This document shows, in pieces, positions 37,628 through 48,142 of a stretch of DNA of 64,000 bases; the stretch's first letter is position 1; each line of letters opens with the position of its first letter. Source of the DNA: Gimesia maris (lineage in GTDB: Bacteria; Planctomycetota; Planctomycetia; Planctomycetales; Planctomycetaceae); assembly GCF_008298035.1 (NCBI RefSeq), contig NZ_CP042910.1, positions 1 through 64,000 on the forward strand, given 5' to 3'. The notes beneath the pieces are model-generated. The model saw only the letters and a list, made by a program, of their open reading frames with translations. It ran no database searches and was not told the origin of the DNA. The position numbers and the translations under genes were made by a program.

Positions 37628-38752
37628 TTAAAATTCGCTGATCACTTCACGTTGATTTCTGGTTCCCAGCGCCCACCAGGTATTCAAGTCGATGGAGTTG
37701 GAAATGAATCGCACGGAGCCATCCATCATTGCGACCTGGACTCCCCCGGTATGATCACTGGAAGGACTGATTCCGGAATCACCTTCATGGCAGCGGAAAG
37801 TGTCACTGGAGTAAGAGGGAATCGAAATCGTGTTGGGTGGAAAAACGTGTGTATAAACATGCTTCTGCCACGAGTCGGTATACAGCCATGAGTGGCCTTT
37901 ATACTGACTCCAGTCTGACCAGTTGGTGTAACCTGTGAGCCCGTCTGAGACCACCTGGTCAATGTAGGCATCATACTGCTCAATCATGGCGGAGCTGGTG
38001 TAATACAGATTGCGGCGACGGTCTGGATGATCTCCGCTGCCATCATTGACCAGCGATTCTGAGATTGCCGCGGTATTGGAAAGCCCATCGGTAATATCGC
38101 TGAATCCAAATGCAGCGTTCGTGGTGGACCGCCAGTTGGAACTGTAAGGTCCTGCTTCGTTCATGCGGGACATTGAGATAATCCCTTTTGAGGAAGGCGG
38201 TGCTGCAGCTCCCGTGGAAGGTTGACCCGGAGAAAGTAAATTGCGCGGTCGGCCGGCATTGGCGACATAGCTGAAATTCGCGGTAGAGACCACGGTGTTG
38301 ACGACCGATTCGCTGGGGCATCGAAACAGCGGAACTTCAATCCGTGCCAGACCTCCCAGTACAGAACTGTTATTGGCAATCCCACTCCAGGAGTCACCCA
38401 GGCCGCACGTTTCAAAGGGGATTCGGTCATAAATGTTACCCCGATCCACAAACGGCAGCAGGCCGACATACCAGGAAAGATTTCCCGAACCGCCATTGCT
38501 CGCGCCGTCATAATCGTCTGAACCCCGATGCATATGCAGCGGGGTGGTCAGGTAGTTGTCATGATAATTGTGAATCGCCAGGCACAACTGCTTCAGGTTG
38601 TTTTTGCATTGGTTGCGACGGGCTGCTTCACGCGCCTGTTGAACTGCCGGTAACAGGAGAGCCACCAGGATGCCAATAATGGCGATCACCACAAGCAGTT
38701 CAATCAGCGTGAATCCAGCGCGATTTTCTCTCGAAGCAGGGGAGGTCTTCAT
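37628..38752 (-). CDS. DUF1559 domain protein (type II/IV pseudopilin-like)
   Basis: The 374-residue product has a prepilin-type N-terminus (RAGFTLIELLVVIAIIGIL) with the Glu of GFTLIE at the +5 position. The segment QQAREAARRNQCKNNLKQL follows. The C-terminal HTGGVQVAMMDGSVRFISN motif is characteristic of DUF1559 (H-x-GG...DGSVRF). These proteins are numerous in planctomycetes and are thought to be processed by a prepilin peptidase and exported, with unknown final role. Upstream, 38753-39048 (296 bases) holds no gene. Confidence 0.93.
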   Translation of the reverse strand: MKTSPASRENRAGFTLIELLVVIAIIGILVALLLPAVQQAREAARRNQCKNNLKQLCLAIHNYHDNYLTTPLHMHRGSDDYDGASNGGSGNLSWYVGLLPFVDRGNIYDRIPFETCGLGDSWSGIANNSSVLGGLARIEVPLFRCPSESVVNTVVSTANFSYVANAGRPRNLLSPGQPSTGAAAPPSSKGIISMSRMNEAGPYSSNWRSTTNAAFGFSDITDGLSNTAAISESLVNDGSGDHPDRRRNLYYTSSAMIEQYDAYIDQVVSDGLTGYTNWSDWSQYKGHSWLYTDSWQKHVYTHVFPPNTISIPSYSSDTFRCHEGDSGISPSSDHTGGVQVAMMDGSVRFISNSIDLNTWWALGTRNQREVISEF

Positions 38753-39048
38753 CTGAGTATACTCCGTAATGAGTCAGAGATAGAAGGAAACATGTATGGT
38801 AGCATGTGGGGTGTGAGCCCTGTTTCCTGCACACATTAAGGCGGATTCAGGGTGTGACAAGAGCGATTAAAACAGATACCAGAAACTTAAAAAGATCTTA
38901 ATGCAGTCGCAGGGTTTCTTAATCTGCAGTACGCGGCATGTTTATAAAGCGGATCGATTTTCTGAAATCCGGCTGCGCACCGGACCTGTACGGTATCGAA
39001 GAGATACCTGCGGAAGGCAACAGTCATCTGTGTGTTGTCAGCAGACCG

Positions 39049-42000
39049 CTATTTTTCCACCACGATTTCCACGCCCGACAACAGTGTTCGCCCTTTGATC
39101 GCAGTCAAATCCACTTGCAGACTGGTTGAGCAGCGAACGCCCTTGAATTCCCGGACGATCGCCCGGTTCGCGCCGCCGGCTGCTTTGATTACATCCAGTT
39201 CCGGCAGCACCGGTTTCCCCTGAAGACTCACGTCGAACACACGTTCGCCCGGCTTCAGATCCTGGGGCTCCAGAAAGTAAAGCCGGACCGTATAACTGCG
39301 TTCCGGCGTGGGAACCGGTGAAAGCGTCACTGACAATGCGGCTGCTCCTTCTACTCCCGAGGCGGCCACCCATTTCAAATCGCCTTCTTCAACAAAAGAC
39401 GAATGCTTGTGATAGTACTCCAGATCAGCGCCGCTGAGTTTGAGTGAGACCACAGGCGAGGAGCCTCCCACGCTGGGATAGTCCAGCCAGAGTGTGCCGT
39501 TCTCTGCCTGACGATCGCCGGGCGCACCCAGGTTGACACCCAGCTGCTGCACCTGATCCTCTTTGGCGTTCATCGCCAGCGCACTATAACTCCAGACCTC
39601 CGAATCCGGTACATGGGTCAGCGCCAGGGAAGTAAACAGCGAGTAACCACAACTGCAGCCATGTGCCATGTTCGGTGAATTGAGCACGCCGTTCGCCGGT
39701 ACCAGGCTGTTGCGACAACCGGTGCGGAAGCCTTCCAGGCGCGACGTATTCGCACTGTCGATATCGCAGAACCCGGCGGAGCTCGCGCGGAAAGTCATCA
39801 GGTGCGGGCTGGCAATCGCGTAATTGCAGTGATGTCCCGCCTTGGTGAACTCCCACGGAATCGGTTTGCCGGTGATCGGGTTTTTACGCAGAATCGGCTC
39901 GCCGGTCTCCAGATCATAAGACAGGCCGGGACCACGCTGGTCCAGAATGCGGTCGTTCCAGATGATGACCTTGTCCCAGAGCGTTTCGGGATGCCCGCGA
40001 AATCCCTGGCCGGTCGAATATTTTTTCCAGAGTTCCGAACCATCTTTGCCGCGAAAGGCTGAGATTCCATCGCGGTTGGTAACCAGCATCACATCTTTCT
40101 GATCGCTATAGGAGAGCCAGGTCCCCACGACGTCCGTCTGATGTTCCCAGATCAATTTACCGGTTTTTAAATCGATCGCTTTTATAAATCGTTCCGCCAG
40201 CGCATTGGGAATTTTACCGCGGCGTTTCCAGTCCCCATAAAAGTTTTCCAACGCGCCATCATAAACATAAATCCGGTCTCCACTCAAAGAGACGACGGGA
40301 AAACTCATCTGTGCCTTGTGTGTCCAGATGACTTCCCCGGTGTGGCGGTTGAGTGCCACCAGTTCCAGCGGAAGTAAGCCGTACTTTTCACCAATCTTTT
40401 TTGAAGTCCGGAAAACCGACGTTAACAGCAGGTCTTCATGTATACGGATGCGTCCCCAGCGATCATCAACGTGGGGCAGGGTCATCTCGGCCAGCGTTTT
40501 CCCTGTTGCCGGATCAAGCATCACGCAGGTGTTCTGACTGGTGACCAGATAGATACTGTCTTCGAGGGCGATGAAATGATGGCCGACCAGTTTTCCGTCA
40601 TAGCTCTGGCCGCGACGTCCCGGGCTGTCTTCCGGCGTTTCTTCCAGAGGGATCATCCATAGAATCCGCCCGGTATAGACATCAACGGCCGTTAATTTTC
40701 CGGGTCCCTGCAGAAACATTCGTCCTTCGATCACCGCCATACTGGGGCCCCAGTCATGACGGTTGTAAAACAGGTCGCCGTGACCCGCAGGTCCGCCAAA
40801 CCAGAGCACGCCCAGCGGTGCTTTCACCAGTTCATCGCGGGACATCAGTGTGTTCGAGGCATCCCCGTACTCGTGGGTCCAGTTTGCAGAACCGGGCAGG
40901 GCACCGACGCGGGTCAACAGTGTGAAACCTTCCGCTTGTTTGAGTTCCGCGCGAGGCAGATGCTTCTCCTCCACCGTAGTCGCTAACTGTGTGTATGCTG
41001 TTTCACCCAGGTTCAGACAGGCGGTCCCGCCGTAGGGGCGCAGCGATTTGTAAACCGTCTTCCAGGTATCTGCATTCAGCGACCCACCCAGCGCTCTTAA
41101 ATCTTCGGCGACGATCAATTCCGCCATGTAAGCGGGAAGTTCAAATGTGAGCGGATTGCCCTGGTGTATGACGACCCGTGTTCCCAGCAGACCTGTCGCA
41201 TCGTATTTCGCCCGCAGCGCTGCCACTTTTTCTGTATCCGGCTCGACTGCAATCAGCGTCAGCTTTGATTGATTGATCAGTTCTTCCAGCAGACGCCCGC
41301 TACCGGTTCCCAGCACAAGACCATATCCAGCGCCGGGCTGTGTCAGTGAGAGCAACTGGCTGGTTTTTTCGGTCCAGGCATCCTGTTGTGCACTCAATGC
41401 GCGTTTCTGTGCAGAAAACGTAATTGGTTTAATCGGTTTGTCTCCGAAACAAAGCAGGTCGCCTGCTTCGGTCACAACGACCAGTGCACCATTTGCGGCA
41501 ATCATGGTGGCTGGTGTGCCGGTGATGGATTGTGTCCAGCTAATGTCAGCGGCTTTGCCATCTTCTGCCAGATCCAGCGCGAAAATCATCTCACCCTGAT
41601 GGCCATACAAACGATTGCCGGCTTTCAAATCAAGCTGCACCGGATGTGCTTTGACCCAGGCTTCCCATTCCGCTTGAGGCTGCTTCTGCTGTGGAGGGAT
41701 GGGCAGACTCCAGAGCTGATTGAGCACTTTTTTCTTCACGACTTTACCACGGCGGTCTTTTGATTCCACTGTCTTCAGATTTTTCAGATCGTAGGCAACC
41801 ACATTGCCGGCTCTGCCAAAATAGACAATTTCTTCCGTCAACACGGGAAAACGGGCATCCACTCCCAGATCCTGGCTGGTGTCCATTCGAAAAGAAGAAC
41901 CGCCATGAAAAATGTAGGGGCCGACAGAAGAGACATGATAATTGGTTACCCGGTTTCCATATTTATGTGTGATGAACTGATCCGTTTTCAGATCAAGACA

Positions 42001-42735
42001 GGCAGCGACCGAACGGCCACAGGGAATCAGAAGCTTATTTTCATTCTTGACCAGGTAACCCTGGGGTGTCACATCCGTCAATGTTTTGATTTCATGTTCC
42101 GGCTCGGAAACCGCTGCTCCTGTTTCTGCATCCAGTGTGTAGAGGAAGGTTCCCTCGAACGGCCAGACGCCGCAGGTGAAATAAATCTTACCCTCAGAAA
42201 GTACAGCGCCTCCGCGAATCGGCCAGACCGAAGAGAGCCGCTCATTCGCGAGCGCTTTCCGCGCGTTCGGGGCGGCCTGAAATTTCCAGTTCAGTTTTCC
42301 GTCTGCTGTATTCAGACAATAAAAACAGCCATCGTCGGCTGAGAAGTAAACATTCTTGCCCGCAACCAGCGGCGCGAATCGGACCGGACCATTCGCGAAA
42401 AACTGCCACTGTTGTTGGCCGGTCTTAAGATCAAAGGCGCTCACACTGTCATTACGCGACGAGCTGACGAACAAGGTCTGTCCGGCGATCACCGGTTCGT
42501 AGTGAGCGTCAAACTGGATGCGGGGATCTTCAGGCCAGGCCGGCTTGAGCGGCCCCAGTTGCCGTGTCCACTGGAGATGCAGGTCTTTCGCGAGTTGCTC
42601 GTTCGTGGTTGCCGTCCGCCGTGCATCTTTCCGCCAGGTCGGCCAGTCTTCTGCTGCAGCGGAGGAAAGAAACAGCAGCCCGCTGAACAGGCTGCAGCAA
42701 ACAAAAGCAGTAAGACGCGTCACAGGGAAAGGCAT
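39049..42735 (-). CDS. Giant secreted PQQ-type propeller protein with embedded methyltransferase-like and malectin-like parts
   Basis: The 1228-residue product has a signal peptide (FVCCSLFSGLLFLSSAAAED). A first run of PQQ-like strands follows, with FDLKTGQQQWQFF and YCLNTADGKLNWKF type blade ends (about 30-430). In the middle, around 465-600, comes a SAM-methyltransferase-like segment with motif I GLVLGTGSGRLLEEL and a following acidic strand LIAVEPDTEKV. A second propeller run (about 635-1010) has VDVYTGRILWMI and VALNRHTGEVIWTH. The end (about 1095-1228) is malectin-like (YTVRLYFLEP, then GERVFDVSLQGK). This architecture suggests an envelope or extracellular protein; a working methyltransferase outside the cytoplasm would lack SAM, so that part may be structural. 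Confidence 0.85.
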   Translation of the reverse strand: MPFPVTRLTAFVCCSLFSGLLFLSSAAAEDWPTWRKDARRTATTNEQLAKDLHLQWTRQLGPLKPAWPEDPRIQFDAHYEPVIAGQTLFVSSSRNDSVSAFDLKTGQQQWQFFANGPVRFAPLVAGKNVYFSADDGCFYCLNTADGKLNWKFQAAPNARKALANERLSSVWPIRGGAVLSEGKIYFTCGVWPFEGTFLYTLDAETGAAVSEPEHEIKTLTDVTPQGYLVKNENKLLIPCGRSVAACLDLKTDQFITHKYGNRVTNYHVSSVGPYIFHGGSSFRMDTSQDLGVDARFPVLTEEIVYFGRAGNVVAYDLKNLKTVESKDRRGKVVKKKVLNQLWSLPIPPQQKQPQAEWEAWVKAHPVQLDLKAGNRLYGHQGEMIFALDLAEDGKAADISWTQSITGTPATMIAANGALVVVTEAGDLLCFGDKPIKPITFSAQKRALSAQQDAWTEKTSQLLSLTQPGAGYGLVLGTGSGRLLEELINQSKLTLIAVEPDTEKVAALRAKYDATGLLGTRVVIHQGNPLTFELPAYMAELIVAEDLRALGGSLNADTWKTVYKSLRPYGGTACLNLGETAYTQLATTVEEKHLPRAELKQAEGFTLLTRVGALPGSANWTHEYGDASNTLMSRDELVKAPLGVLWFGGPAGHGDLFYNRHDWGPSMAVIEGRMFLQGPGKLTAVDVYTGRILWMIPLEETPEDSPGRRGQSYDGKLVGHHFIALEDSIYLVTSQNTCVMLDPATGKTLAEMTLPHVDDRWGRIRIHEDLLLTSVFRTSKKIGEKYGLLPLELVALNRHTGEVIWTHKAQMSFPVVSLSGDRIYVYDGALENFYGDWKRRGKIPNALAERFIKAIDLKTGKLIWEHQTDVVGTWLSYSDQKDVMLVTNRDGISAFRGKDGSELWKKYSTGQGFRGHPETLWDKVIIWNDRILDQRGPGLSYDLETGEPILRKNPITGKPIPWEFTKAGHHCNYAIASPHLMTFRASSAGFCDIDSANTSRLEGFRTGCRNSLVPANGVLNSPNMAHGCSCGYSLFTSLALTHVPDSEVWSYSALAMNAKEDQVQQLGVNLGAPGDRQAENGTLWLDYPSVGGSSPVVSLKLSGADLEYYHKHSSFVEEGDLKWVAASGVEGAAALSVTLSPVPTPERSYTVRLYFLEPQDLKPGERVFDVSLQGKPVLPELDVIKAAGGANRAIVREFKGVRCSTSLQVDLTAIKGRTLLSGVEIVVEK

Positions 42736-42906
42736 TCATCAACTCCTGAACGAACTTTTTATGTCGGACAACCAACCATCAATCACCACTGATCTATTAA
42801 AAGTAACGGAGTGAGTTTGGTTTTAACAGGCAGGTCTGCCAACTTCATCAGTTTTTCATTCACGGCACGCACAAACCACTTATCAAGCCCGCTGGAAAAA
42901 TAATTC

Positions 42907-42936
42907 TTGACAGACATACTATGTCACACATAGTAT
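42907..42936 (+). promoter_or_regulatory. PadR promoter with overlapping operator
   Basis: TTGACA at 42907-42912 and TAGTAT at 42931-42936 form a sigma-70-type promoter with an 18-base spacer. A perfect 9-base dyad, ATACTATGT (42916-42924) and ACATAGTAT (42928-42936) around CAC, overlaps the spacer and -10 element. It matches the ATGTnnACAT-type dyads bound by PadR regulators, so PadR probably represses its own operon. Confidence 0.82.
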
Positions 42937-42984
42937 ATAAGTAACTGAGTTTTCTCTGAATCCCATTCGTGGAAGGAAGCAATC

Positions 42985-43347
42985 ATGCGCATCGAACGCG
43001 AACTGATGCGGGGTGCCGGTCCGGTGGCGGTTTTGAAGCTGCTGGAAGAGGGCCCGAAATATGGTTACGAACTCGTGGAAGCGCTGTCCGAACAGACGGG
43101 CGGCATTCTCGACATGGGGCAGTCCACGCTCTATCCGCTGCTTTATAATTTGCAGTCACAGGGACTGATCCGTCCCAGCTGGCAGGAATCGGAGAGCGGC
43201 CGCAAACGCAAATATTATTCGCTCACCGCGAAAGGTAAAAAACGACTGGCCAGCGACACGGCGCAGTGGGGCGCCGTCACCAGCGCCATGCAGAGCCTGG
43301 GCATCCTCTCCGGCACACAGCCCAAGTTACGGGGAGGGGAAGCATGA
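42985..43347 (+). CDS. PadR family transcriptional regulator
   Basis: PadR proteins are dimeric winged-helix repressors. The 120-residue product shows the family pattern: AVLKLLEEGPKYGYELVEAL at about 15-34, STLYPLLYNLQSQGLI and RKRKYYSLTAKGKKRL. It is a short PadR (subfamily 2 type), with a brief dimerisation helix at the C-terminus. Its stop overlaps the next ATG as ATGA, typical of PadR genes coupled to a membrane partner. The dyad at 42916-42936 is the likely binding site. Confidence 0.93.
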   Translation: MRIERELMRGAGPVAVLKLLEEGPKYGYELVEALSEQTGGILDMGQSTLYPLLYNLQSQGLIRPSWQESESGRKRKYYSLTAKGKKRLASDTAQWGAVTSAMQSLGILSGTQPKLRGGEA

Positions 43348-45557
43348 ACGTCGCCTCCGCTTCACTATCCAGATGGAAACAGATTCTGCACACACCGCTT
43401 TCTCATCTGCTCCGCGGACGAATCACGGGTCCTCAAGAGCCACTGGAACAACTCGATACGAGTGCCCTGCCTGAAAGTCTGGTCGAGGCAATCCGGGAAA
43501 TTGCAGATCGTCTGGACGGTCGCCTGCGCTGGACCGTTGCGATCCGTCTGGCGAAGTCCTGCAGTAGTCTGTTACGCGAAGGTTGTGCGGCACCTCAACT
43601 GGTAGAGCAGCTGAGTGAACCGGAAAGCATCGCCGCTTTGATCCGTGCGACACGCAGGACCGACTGGATATTAAACGCCCCGTTGCCCGCTCATTTATGG
43701 CCCACCGTCGAACGGATTGTCGTCAATCAGCATGTGAAAGCACGCGCTGCCCGCCAGATGCTGAACCGCGTCTGTCAGACTCTGCAGTGGCAGCTGGACG
43801 GCGGGCGCACGCCTGAAGAGATTGTCACCCAATGTGGTGACGCTGCTGCTTTAAGCGGTCTGGTTTACGAAACACAATCGCTGGGAGAACTGCTGGATTA
43901 TCAGCTGTCCGAACCCTTAATGGCGGTTGTGCTGGATGTCGTACAGAAATCCCGGCTCTGGCCTGCGGAAAAACGGGATGTGGCCAGGGAACTTTGTGCT
44001 CACTTTGCCGACGGAATCGAGAAGGGAGAAAGTGAAACAGCGCTGATCGAATCGTTCGGTTCCCCCAAAACCGCCGCGAAGCTCATCCGCCGCGCGCGTC
44101 TGCGGAATCGCCCGTTCCGCTGGCGCGCCCGCCGTCACGCCACGCAGGCACTGGGAATACTGTTGATCCTCATTCTGGTTCCCTGGTCCGTAGTGACCGT
44201 TCGATTAATGGTCGCACGACCCACAATCAAGTTTGATATGGTTCAGCAACTGGATGAGCAGAGCCGCACGATTCCCAGGGAGGAGCGCGCCTGGCCTCTC
44301 TACCTGCAGGGGCTCTCAATGTTGACAAAAGTGGACCGCATCAACTCGGCAAAACTCGATCTTGCCGGGATGACTGATGGACCTGCCGGCAAAAACTGGC
44401 CTGATATGAAAAAGTATCTGAAATCACATTCTGAGCAGATCGATATGTATCTTCAAGCAGCCAGCCGCCCCGCACTCGGATTTATCAATCGACCCCAGGC
44501 CAATGATCTCAATGAATATCGGGACTTAAACAGACCATACGAAGCGAATCCGGCTGGTAATACAGACTTCAACATTTATCTGCCGCAAGCTGATGCACTG
44601 AGAAGTAACGTCTTCTCCCTGTTGACCGGCGGCATTCATCTGGCAGCGGAAGAGGGGAATGCGGAACGCTGTCTGCAACTGTTGCTGGCGCGTATCAATG
44701 TGGTTAAACATTACCGTCAGTCGGGCCCCTGGGCCATCATCCAGAGTACTGCAAATGGAGAGGCAGGTCGTAGCGCACAACTGGCAGCAGAGATCGTAGA
44801 GACATATCCAGATCTGTTTAATAATCGACAGTTGAAGGTTCTCTTTCAAAAAGTGCAACAAATGCCGATGCCACCACTCAATATCAGTGAAACCCGAGAA
44901 CAGGATGTTCAGAATCTGCTACAGCATGCCTACACAGACGATGGTAATGATCAAGGCCGATTTACGATACATGGCTTCCAGAGTTTGCAGACACTGGCAG
45001 AGGGTTCCATTCATGATCGTAATCTGTTGCTCTCCACGATTCCGTCTCTGGTCAGGCAGGATCCAAAAGAACCAGAGCGAAACAGTTGGATCCCGTTTCA
45101 GGTCCAGTCAGGTTTCCTGGCGATGCAGATTGCAGATCGCAAAGAGATGCGTCGTGAGCTGCTGTATTTAAACGAGCTTTTGAGTGAGGCGATTACCAAT
45201 GCAACGCCAGAGGCAGAAGATGCTTACAATAAAGAGTATCATCGCCTGATGGATTCCCCTGAGTTGCGGCTCAAATATCTCCCTGCCTTATTGTTGATGT
45301 CTCCATTCGAGTCCTACACTTTCATGAATTTACACAAGGATTCGATAACCCAGCGTGCGGCAGCATTGACGATTCTGGCAGCCCAAATGTATCGCCGGGA
45401 GCACGGTCGGTTTCCGAAAAGACTGCAGGAGCTCGTTCCCGCGTATTTCTCCGAAATTCCCGTCGATCCACAGACGGGTAAACCGTTAAGTTATCAGCTC
45501 AAGGACGGACGTCCTGAAGTTACTGCAGCAGAGCAAGCCGGATCAGCAGAGGAATGA
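43344..45557 (+). CDS. Large membrane protein, partner of PadR
   Basis: The 737-residue product (from the ATG at 43344, coupled to PadR by ATGA overlap and preceded by a GGGGAGGGG stretch) has an N-terminal helical cytoplasmic part of about 265 residues. One membrane segment follows (QALGILLILILVPWSVVTV, about 270-288), then a large outside part. The last 60 residues show the planctomycete pattern MYRREHGRFPKRLQELVPAY and IPVDPQTGKPLSYQL, seen in other membrane proteins of unknown role and related to the tail of pseudopilin-like GspG proteins. The N-terminal part resembles DUF1700-like partners that follow PadR in other bacteria. The function is not known; PadR coupling suggests a regulated envelope response. 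Confidence 0.75.
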   Translation: MNVASASLSRWKQILHTPLSHLLRGRITGPQEPLEQLDTSALPESLVEAIREIADRLDGRLRWTVAIRLAKSCSSLLREGCAAPQLVEQLSEPESIAALIRATRRTDWILNAPLPAHLWPTVERIVVNQHVKARAARQMLNRVCQTLQWQLDGGRTPEEIVTQCGDAAALSGLVYETQSLGELLDYQLSEPLMAVVLDVVQKSRLWPAEKRDVARELCAHFADGIEKGESETALIESFGSPKTAAKLIRRARLRNRPFRWRARRHATQALGILLILILVPWSVVTVRLMVARPTIKFDMVQQLDEQSRTIPREERAWPLYLQGLSMLTKVDRINSAKLDLAGMTDGPAGKNWPDMKKYLKSHSEQIDMYLQAASRPALGFINRPQANDLNEYRDLNRPYEANPAGNTDFNIYLPQADALRSNVFSLLTGGIHLAAEEGNAERCLQLLLARINVVKHYRQSGPWAIIQSTANGEAGRSAQLAAEIVETYPDLFNNRQLKVLFQKVQQMPMPPLNISETREQDVQNLLQHAYTDDGNDQGRFTIHGFQSLQTLAEGSIHDRNLLLSTIPSLVRQDPKEPERNSWIPFQVQSGFLAMQIADRKEMRRELLYLNELLSEAITNATPEAEDAYNKEYHRLMDSPELRLKYLPALLLMSPFESYTFMNLHKDSITQRAAALTILAAQMYRREHGRFPKRLQELVPAYFSEIPVDPQTGKPLSYQLKDGRPEVTAAEQAGSAEE

Positions 45558-45587
45558 GTAAATCTGCAGTAGAGAATACTCAGTTTG

Positions 45588-47534
45588 TCAGGCGGAGTCG
45601 CTGGATTTATTCTGTTCAATTACCTGTCGCACTTTGACGGCCAGCTGATGACGGCTGAATGGCTTTTGCAGAAAGATGATCCCGTCTTTGAGTACACCAT
45701 GATCGGCGATGATATTCACCGTATAGCCGGAGATGTATAAGACTTTCAGTTCGGGACGAATGCTCTTCAGAGTGTTAAACAAATCTTTCCCGTTCATTTC
45801 CGGCATGACCACATCTGAGATCAACAGATCAATCGTTCCCTGAAAATCCTGTGCAGCCTGTATCGCTTCGCGAGGGTTGGTCGCCGTCAAAACCTGGTAA
45901 CCCAGCGATGCCAGAATATCTCGAGTGGTGCGCGCCAGCATCGCTTCATCATCGATCAGCAGGATGACTTCGTTTTGGCCCGGAGGTGTTTCAAATGTTT
46001 CCTTAATGACTTTTGTTTTCTCCCCCGCGGCCTGCCGAGGCAGAGAGATTTCAAATCGCGAACCACTTCCGACTTCACTGCTGACCTGAATCAAACCTTT
46101 GTTCTGTTTCACAATCCCATAAATGGTTGCCAGTCCCAGGCCAGTTCCTTTTCCCGCTCTTTTGGTAGTAAAAAAAGGTTCGAAAATATTCTTCAAGGTC
46201 TCCTGGTCGATGCCACTACCACTATCGCTGACCGCCAGTTGCACATACTTGCCGGGAAGATAACCCGGATGCTCCCGGCAGAACGCTTCATCAAATTCAA
46301 TGTTACGTGTCTCCAGCGTGATTTTCCCGATGCCGGAGATTGCGTCACTGGCATTCACGCACAGGTTGGCCAGGATCTGATCGATTTGCGAGGGATCCAT
46401 TTTGACCAGTCCCAGGGAAGCACCCGGCAACCAGACAAATTCGATTCCCTCACCAATCAGCCGGCGCAACATCTTGATCATGTCTTCGATCGTCTCATTC
46501 AGATCAAGCAGTCTGGGCTCAATCACCTGGCGACTGGCAAAGGCCAGTAATTGTTCCGTCAGTTCCGCAGAACGTTCGGCGGCACTGCGAATTTCCACGA
46601 GATGGTCGTACAGGGGATGTTTCGCATCAATGTCCAGCAGCCCCAGGCCGACATGGCCTAAAATGACATTCAGCATATTATTGAAATCATGGGCCACACC
46701 ACCGGCCAGTCTGCCAACCGATTCCATTTTCTGAGATGCAGCGAACTGTTCCAGCAGTTTCCGGTTTTCTTCTTCCAGTAATTTTCGCTCAGTGATATCT
46801 TCAGTCAGCATCACGATGCCGCCAATGGTACCCGGCGATTCATGCCAGGGCTGGATCACCCAGCGCAGCCACTGCAGTGAACCATCCGCGCGAATGAAAC
46901 ATTCTTCGTTACGTAAAACAGAACCAGCCAATGCCCGCTGATGCGCGGTTTTCCAGTGCTCCGGGATTTCAGGGAAGACTTCATAATGCGAACGACCGAG
47001 CAGGATCTCACCGTCCAGACCGTAATCCTGCAACCAGCGCTGGCTCGTCGCCAGATAACGGAGTTGCTGATCGAATAAGGCGATCGCGATGGGAGCGTTT
47101 TCAATGAAGGTGTGTAACACATGCTCACTGATCCCGAGTTTGGGATGAGAACTCTGCTCAACAGATTTTGTATGCAGCTGATACAGGGCTCCGATGATGT
47201 TCCCGTTTTCCTCCCTTACCGGTAAGATCCGTCCCGTAACTAAATGCTCTGCAGCATGGCTTTCTTTCAGAAAAGTCCTGTCCGGGATATTCACTGACAG
47301 GCCAGACTGGAAGACCGGTTCCAGCAGAAGGCTGTGATCAAGCGTCTGAGACTTACAGGAAAACTCCAGGATCTCAGAAACAGCTTTGCCCTGTGCGTCA
47401 CTCTGTTTCCAGCCTGTCAGCTGTTCGGCGGCGGAGTTCAAGAGCATGACCTGCTTTTGAAGACTGGCTACAATTAATGTGTCAGTCAGGTTCTGCAATG
47501 CCGCTGCATACCAGTCTGTACCATGTTGGTCCAT
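45588..47534 (-). CDS. Hybrid sensor histidine kinase with two PAS domains and a receiver
   Basis: The 648-residue product has two PAS-like domains (about 10-115 and 140-250, the second with the C-terminal PAC-like [20 protein letters not shown]). The phospho-acceptor His282 lies in [13 protein letters not shown]. The HATPase domain has [17 protein letters not shown] and [15 protein letters not shown]-terminal receiver has the phospho-acceptor Asp574 in [16 protein letters not shown]. No membrane segment is seen, so it senses a cytoplasmic signal. It is an orphan: no response regulator lies beside it, so phosphate must pass to another protein, or its own receiver may be the output. Confidence 0.93.
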   Translation of the reverse strand: MDQHGTDWYAAALQNLTDTLIVASLQKQVMLLNSAAEQLTGWKQSDAQGKAVSEILEFSCKSQTLDHSLLLEPVFQSGLSVNIPDRTFLKESHAAEHLVTGRILPVREENGNIIGALYQLHTKSVEQSSHPKLGISEHVLHTFIENAPIAIALFDQQLRYLATSQRWLQDYGLDGEILLGRSHYEVFPEIPEHWKTAHQRALAGSVLRNEECFIRADGSLQWLRWVIQPWHESPGTIGGIVMLTEDITERKLLEEENRKLLEQFAASQKMESVGRLAGGVAHDFNNMLNVILGHVGLGLLDIDAKHPLYDHLVEIRSAAERSAELTEQLLAFASRQVIEPRLLDLNETIEDMIKMLRRLIGEGIEFVWLPGASLGLVKMDPSQIDQILANLCVNASDAISGIGKITLETRNIEFDEAFCREHPGYLPGKYVQLAVSDSGSGIDQETLKNIFEPFFTTKRAGKGTGLGLATIYGIVKQNKGLIQVSSEVGSGSRFEISLPRQAAGEKTKVIKETFETPPGQNEVILLIDDEAMLARTTRDILASLGYQVLTATNPREAIQAAQDFQGTIDLLISDVVMPEMNGKDLFNTLKSIRPELKVLYISGYTVNIIADHGVLKDGIIFLQKPFSRHQLAVKVRQVIEQNKSSDSA

Positions 47535-47840
47535 ATAAAAGATTCCGGCTTAGATGAGTATCTGCAGCTGCAGATATTTCAGGAAATCCGGACCGAGTCT
47601 CTCCTTTGGAAAAGATCATGTGAACTCAAGCCCGCAATGGTCATTATATAACGGTATTTCCCGGTAAAAGCATTAAAAAATGGGAATCGCTTTCAGAATA
47701 GAAGTAATTAAGTCAAGCACAAATTTCTCAGCGGGGCTGAACAGGTACTCGATTCATGTTGATTGTGAACCGGACGATTGTGTACTAAGATGAGCGAAAT
47801 CTTTATGAACACCAGAATCCATTCAGGAGCAGATTGATCC
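47535..47840. other. Intergenic gap between the kinase and the small monooxygenase-type gene
   Basis: No gene is seen in these 306 bases. The divergent genes on each side need promoters here, but no clear -35/-10 pair was assigned. Confidence 0.4.
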
Positions 47841-48125
47841 ATGATCACCGTTGGCATGAATTATCACGTTATCGCAGGGAAACAGGAATCATTTGAAGAA
47901 AAATTCGCCAGCGTGCTTGCTGCTTTGAATGAAGCGGAAGGGCACGACAATTCTCACCTGTGGAAAGATGTTGCCGACGATGCCTCGTACATGATCACCA
48001 GCGAATGGTCGGACGAGCAGGCCTTCAAAGACTTCATCCAGAGTGATGCCTTCCGCGCTGTCACCAACTGGGGCAAAGAAGAAATCCTCTCCGATCGTCC
48101 ACGGCACAAGATTTACAAGCACTAA
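47841..48125 (+). CDS. Antibiotic biosynthesis monooxygenase-fold protein
   Basis: The 94-residue product fits the ABM/dimeric alpha+beta barrel. It starts MITVGMNYHVIAGKQESFEE, then DDASYMITSEWSDEQAFKDF and a C-terminal SDRPRHKIYKH. The class includes small cofactor-free monooxygenases and heme-degrading enzymes; no specific substrate can be given. An AGGAGC stretch lies 11 bases before the ATG. It converges on the BlaR1-type gene with an 17-base gap. Confidence 0.85.
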   Translation: MITVGMNYHVIAGKQESFEEKFASVLAALNEAEGHDNSHLWKDVADDASYMITSEWSDEQAFKDFIQSDAFRAVTNWGKEEILSDRPRHKIYKH

Positions 48126-48142
48126 ATCAAAGTGGGCCGCAG

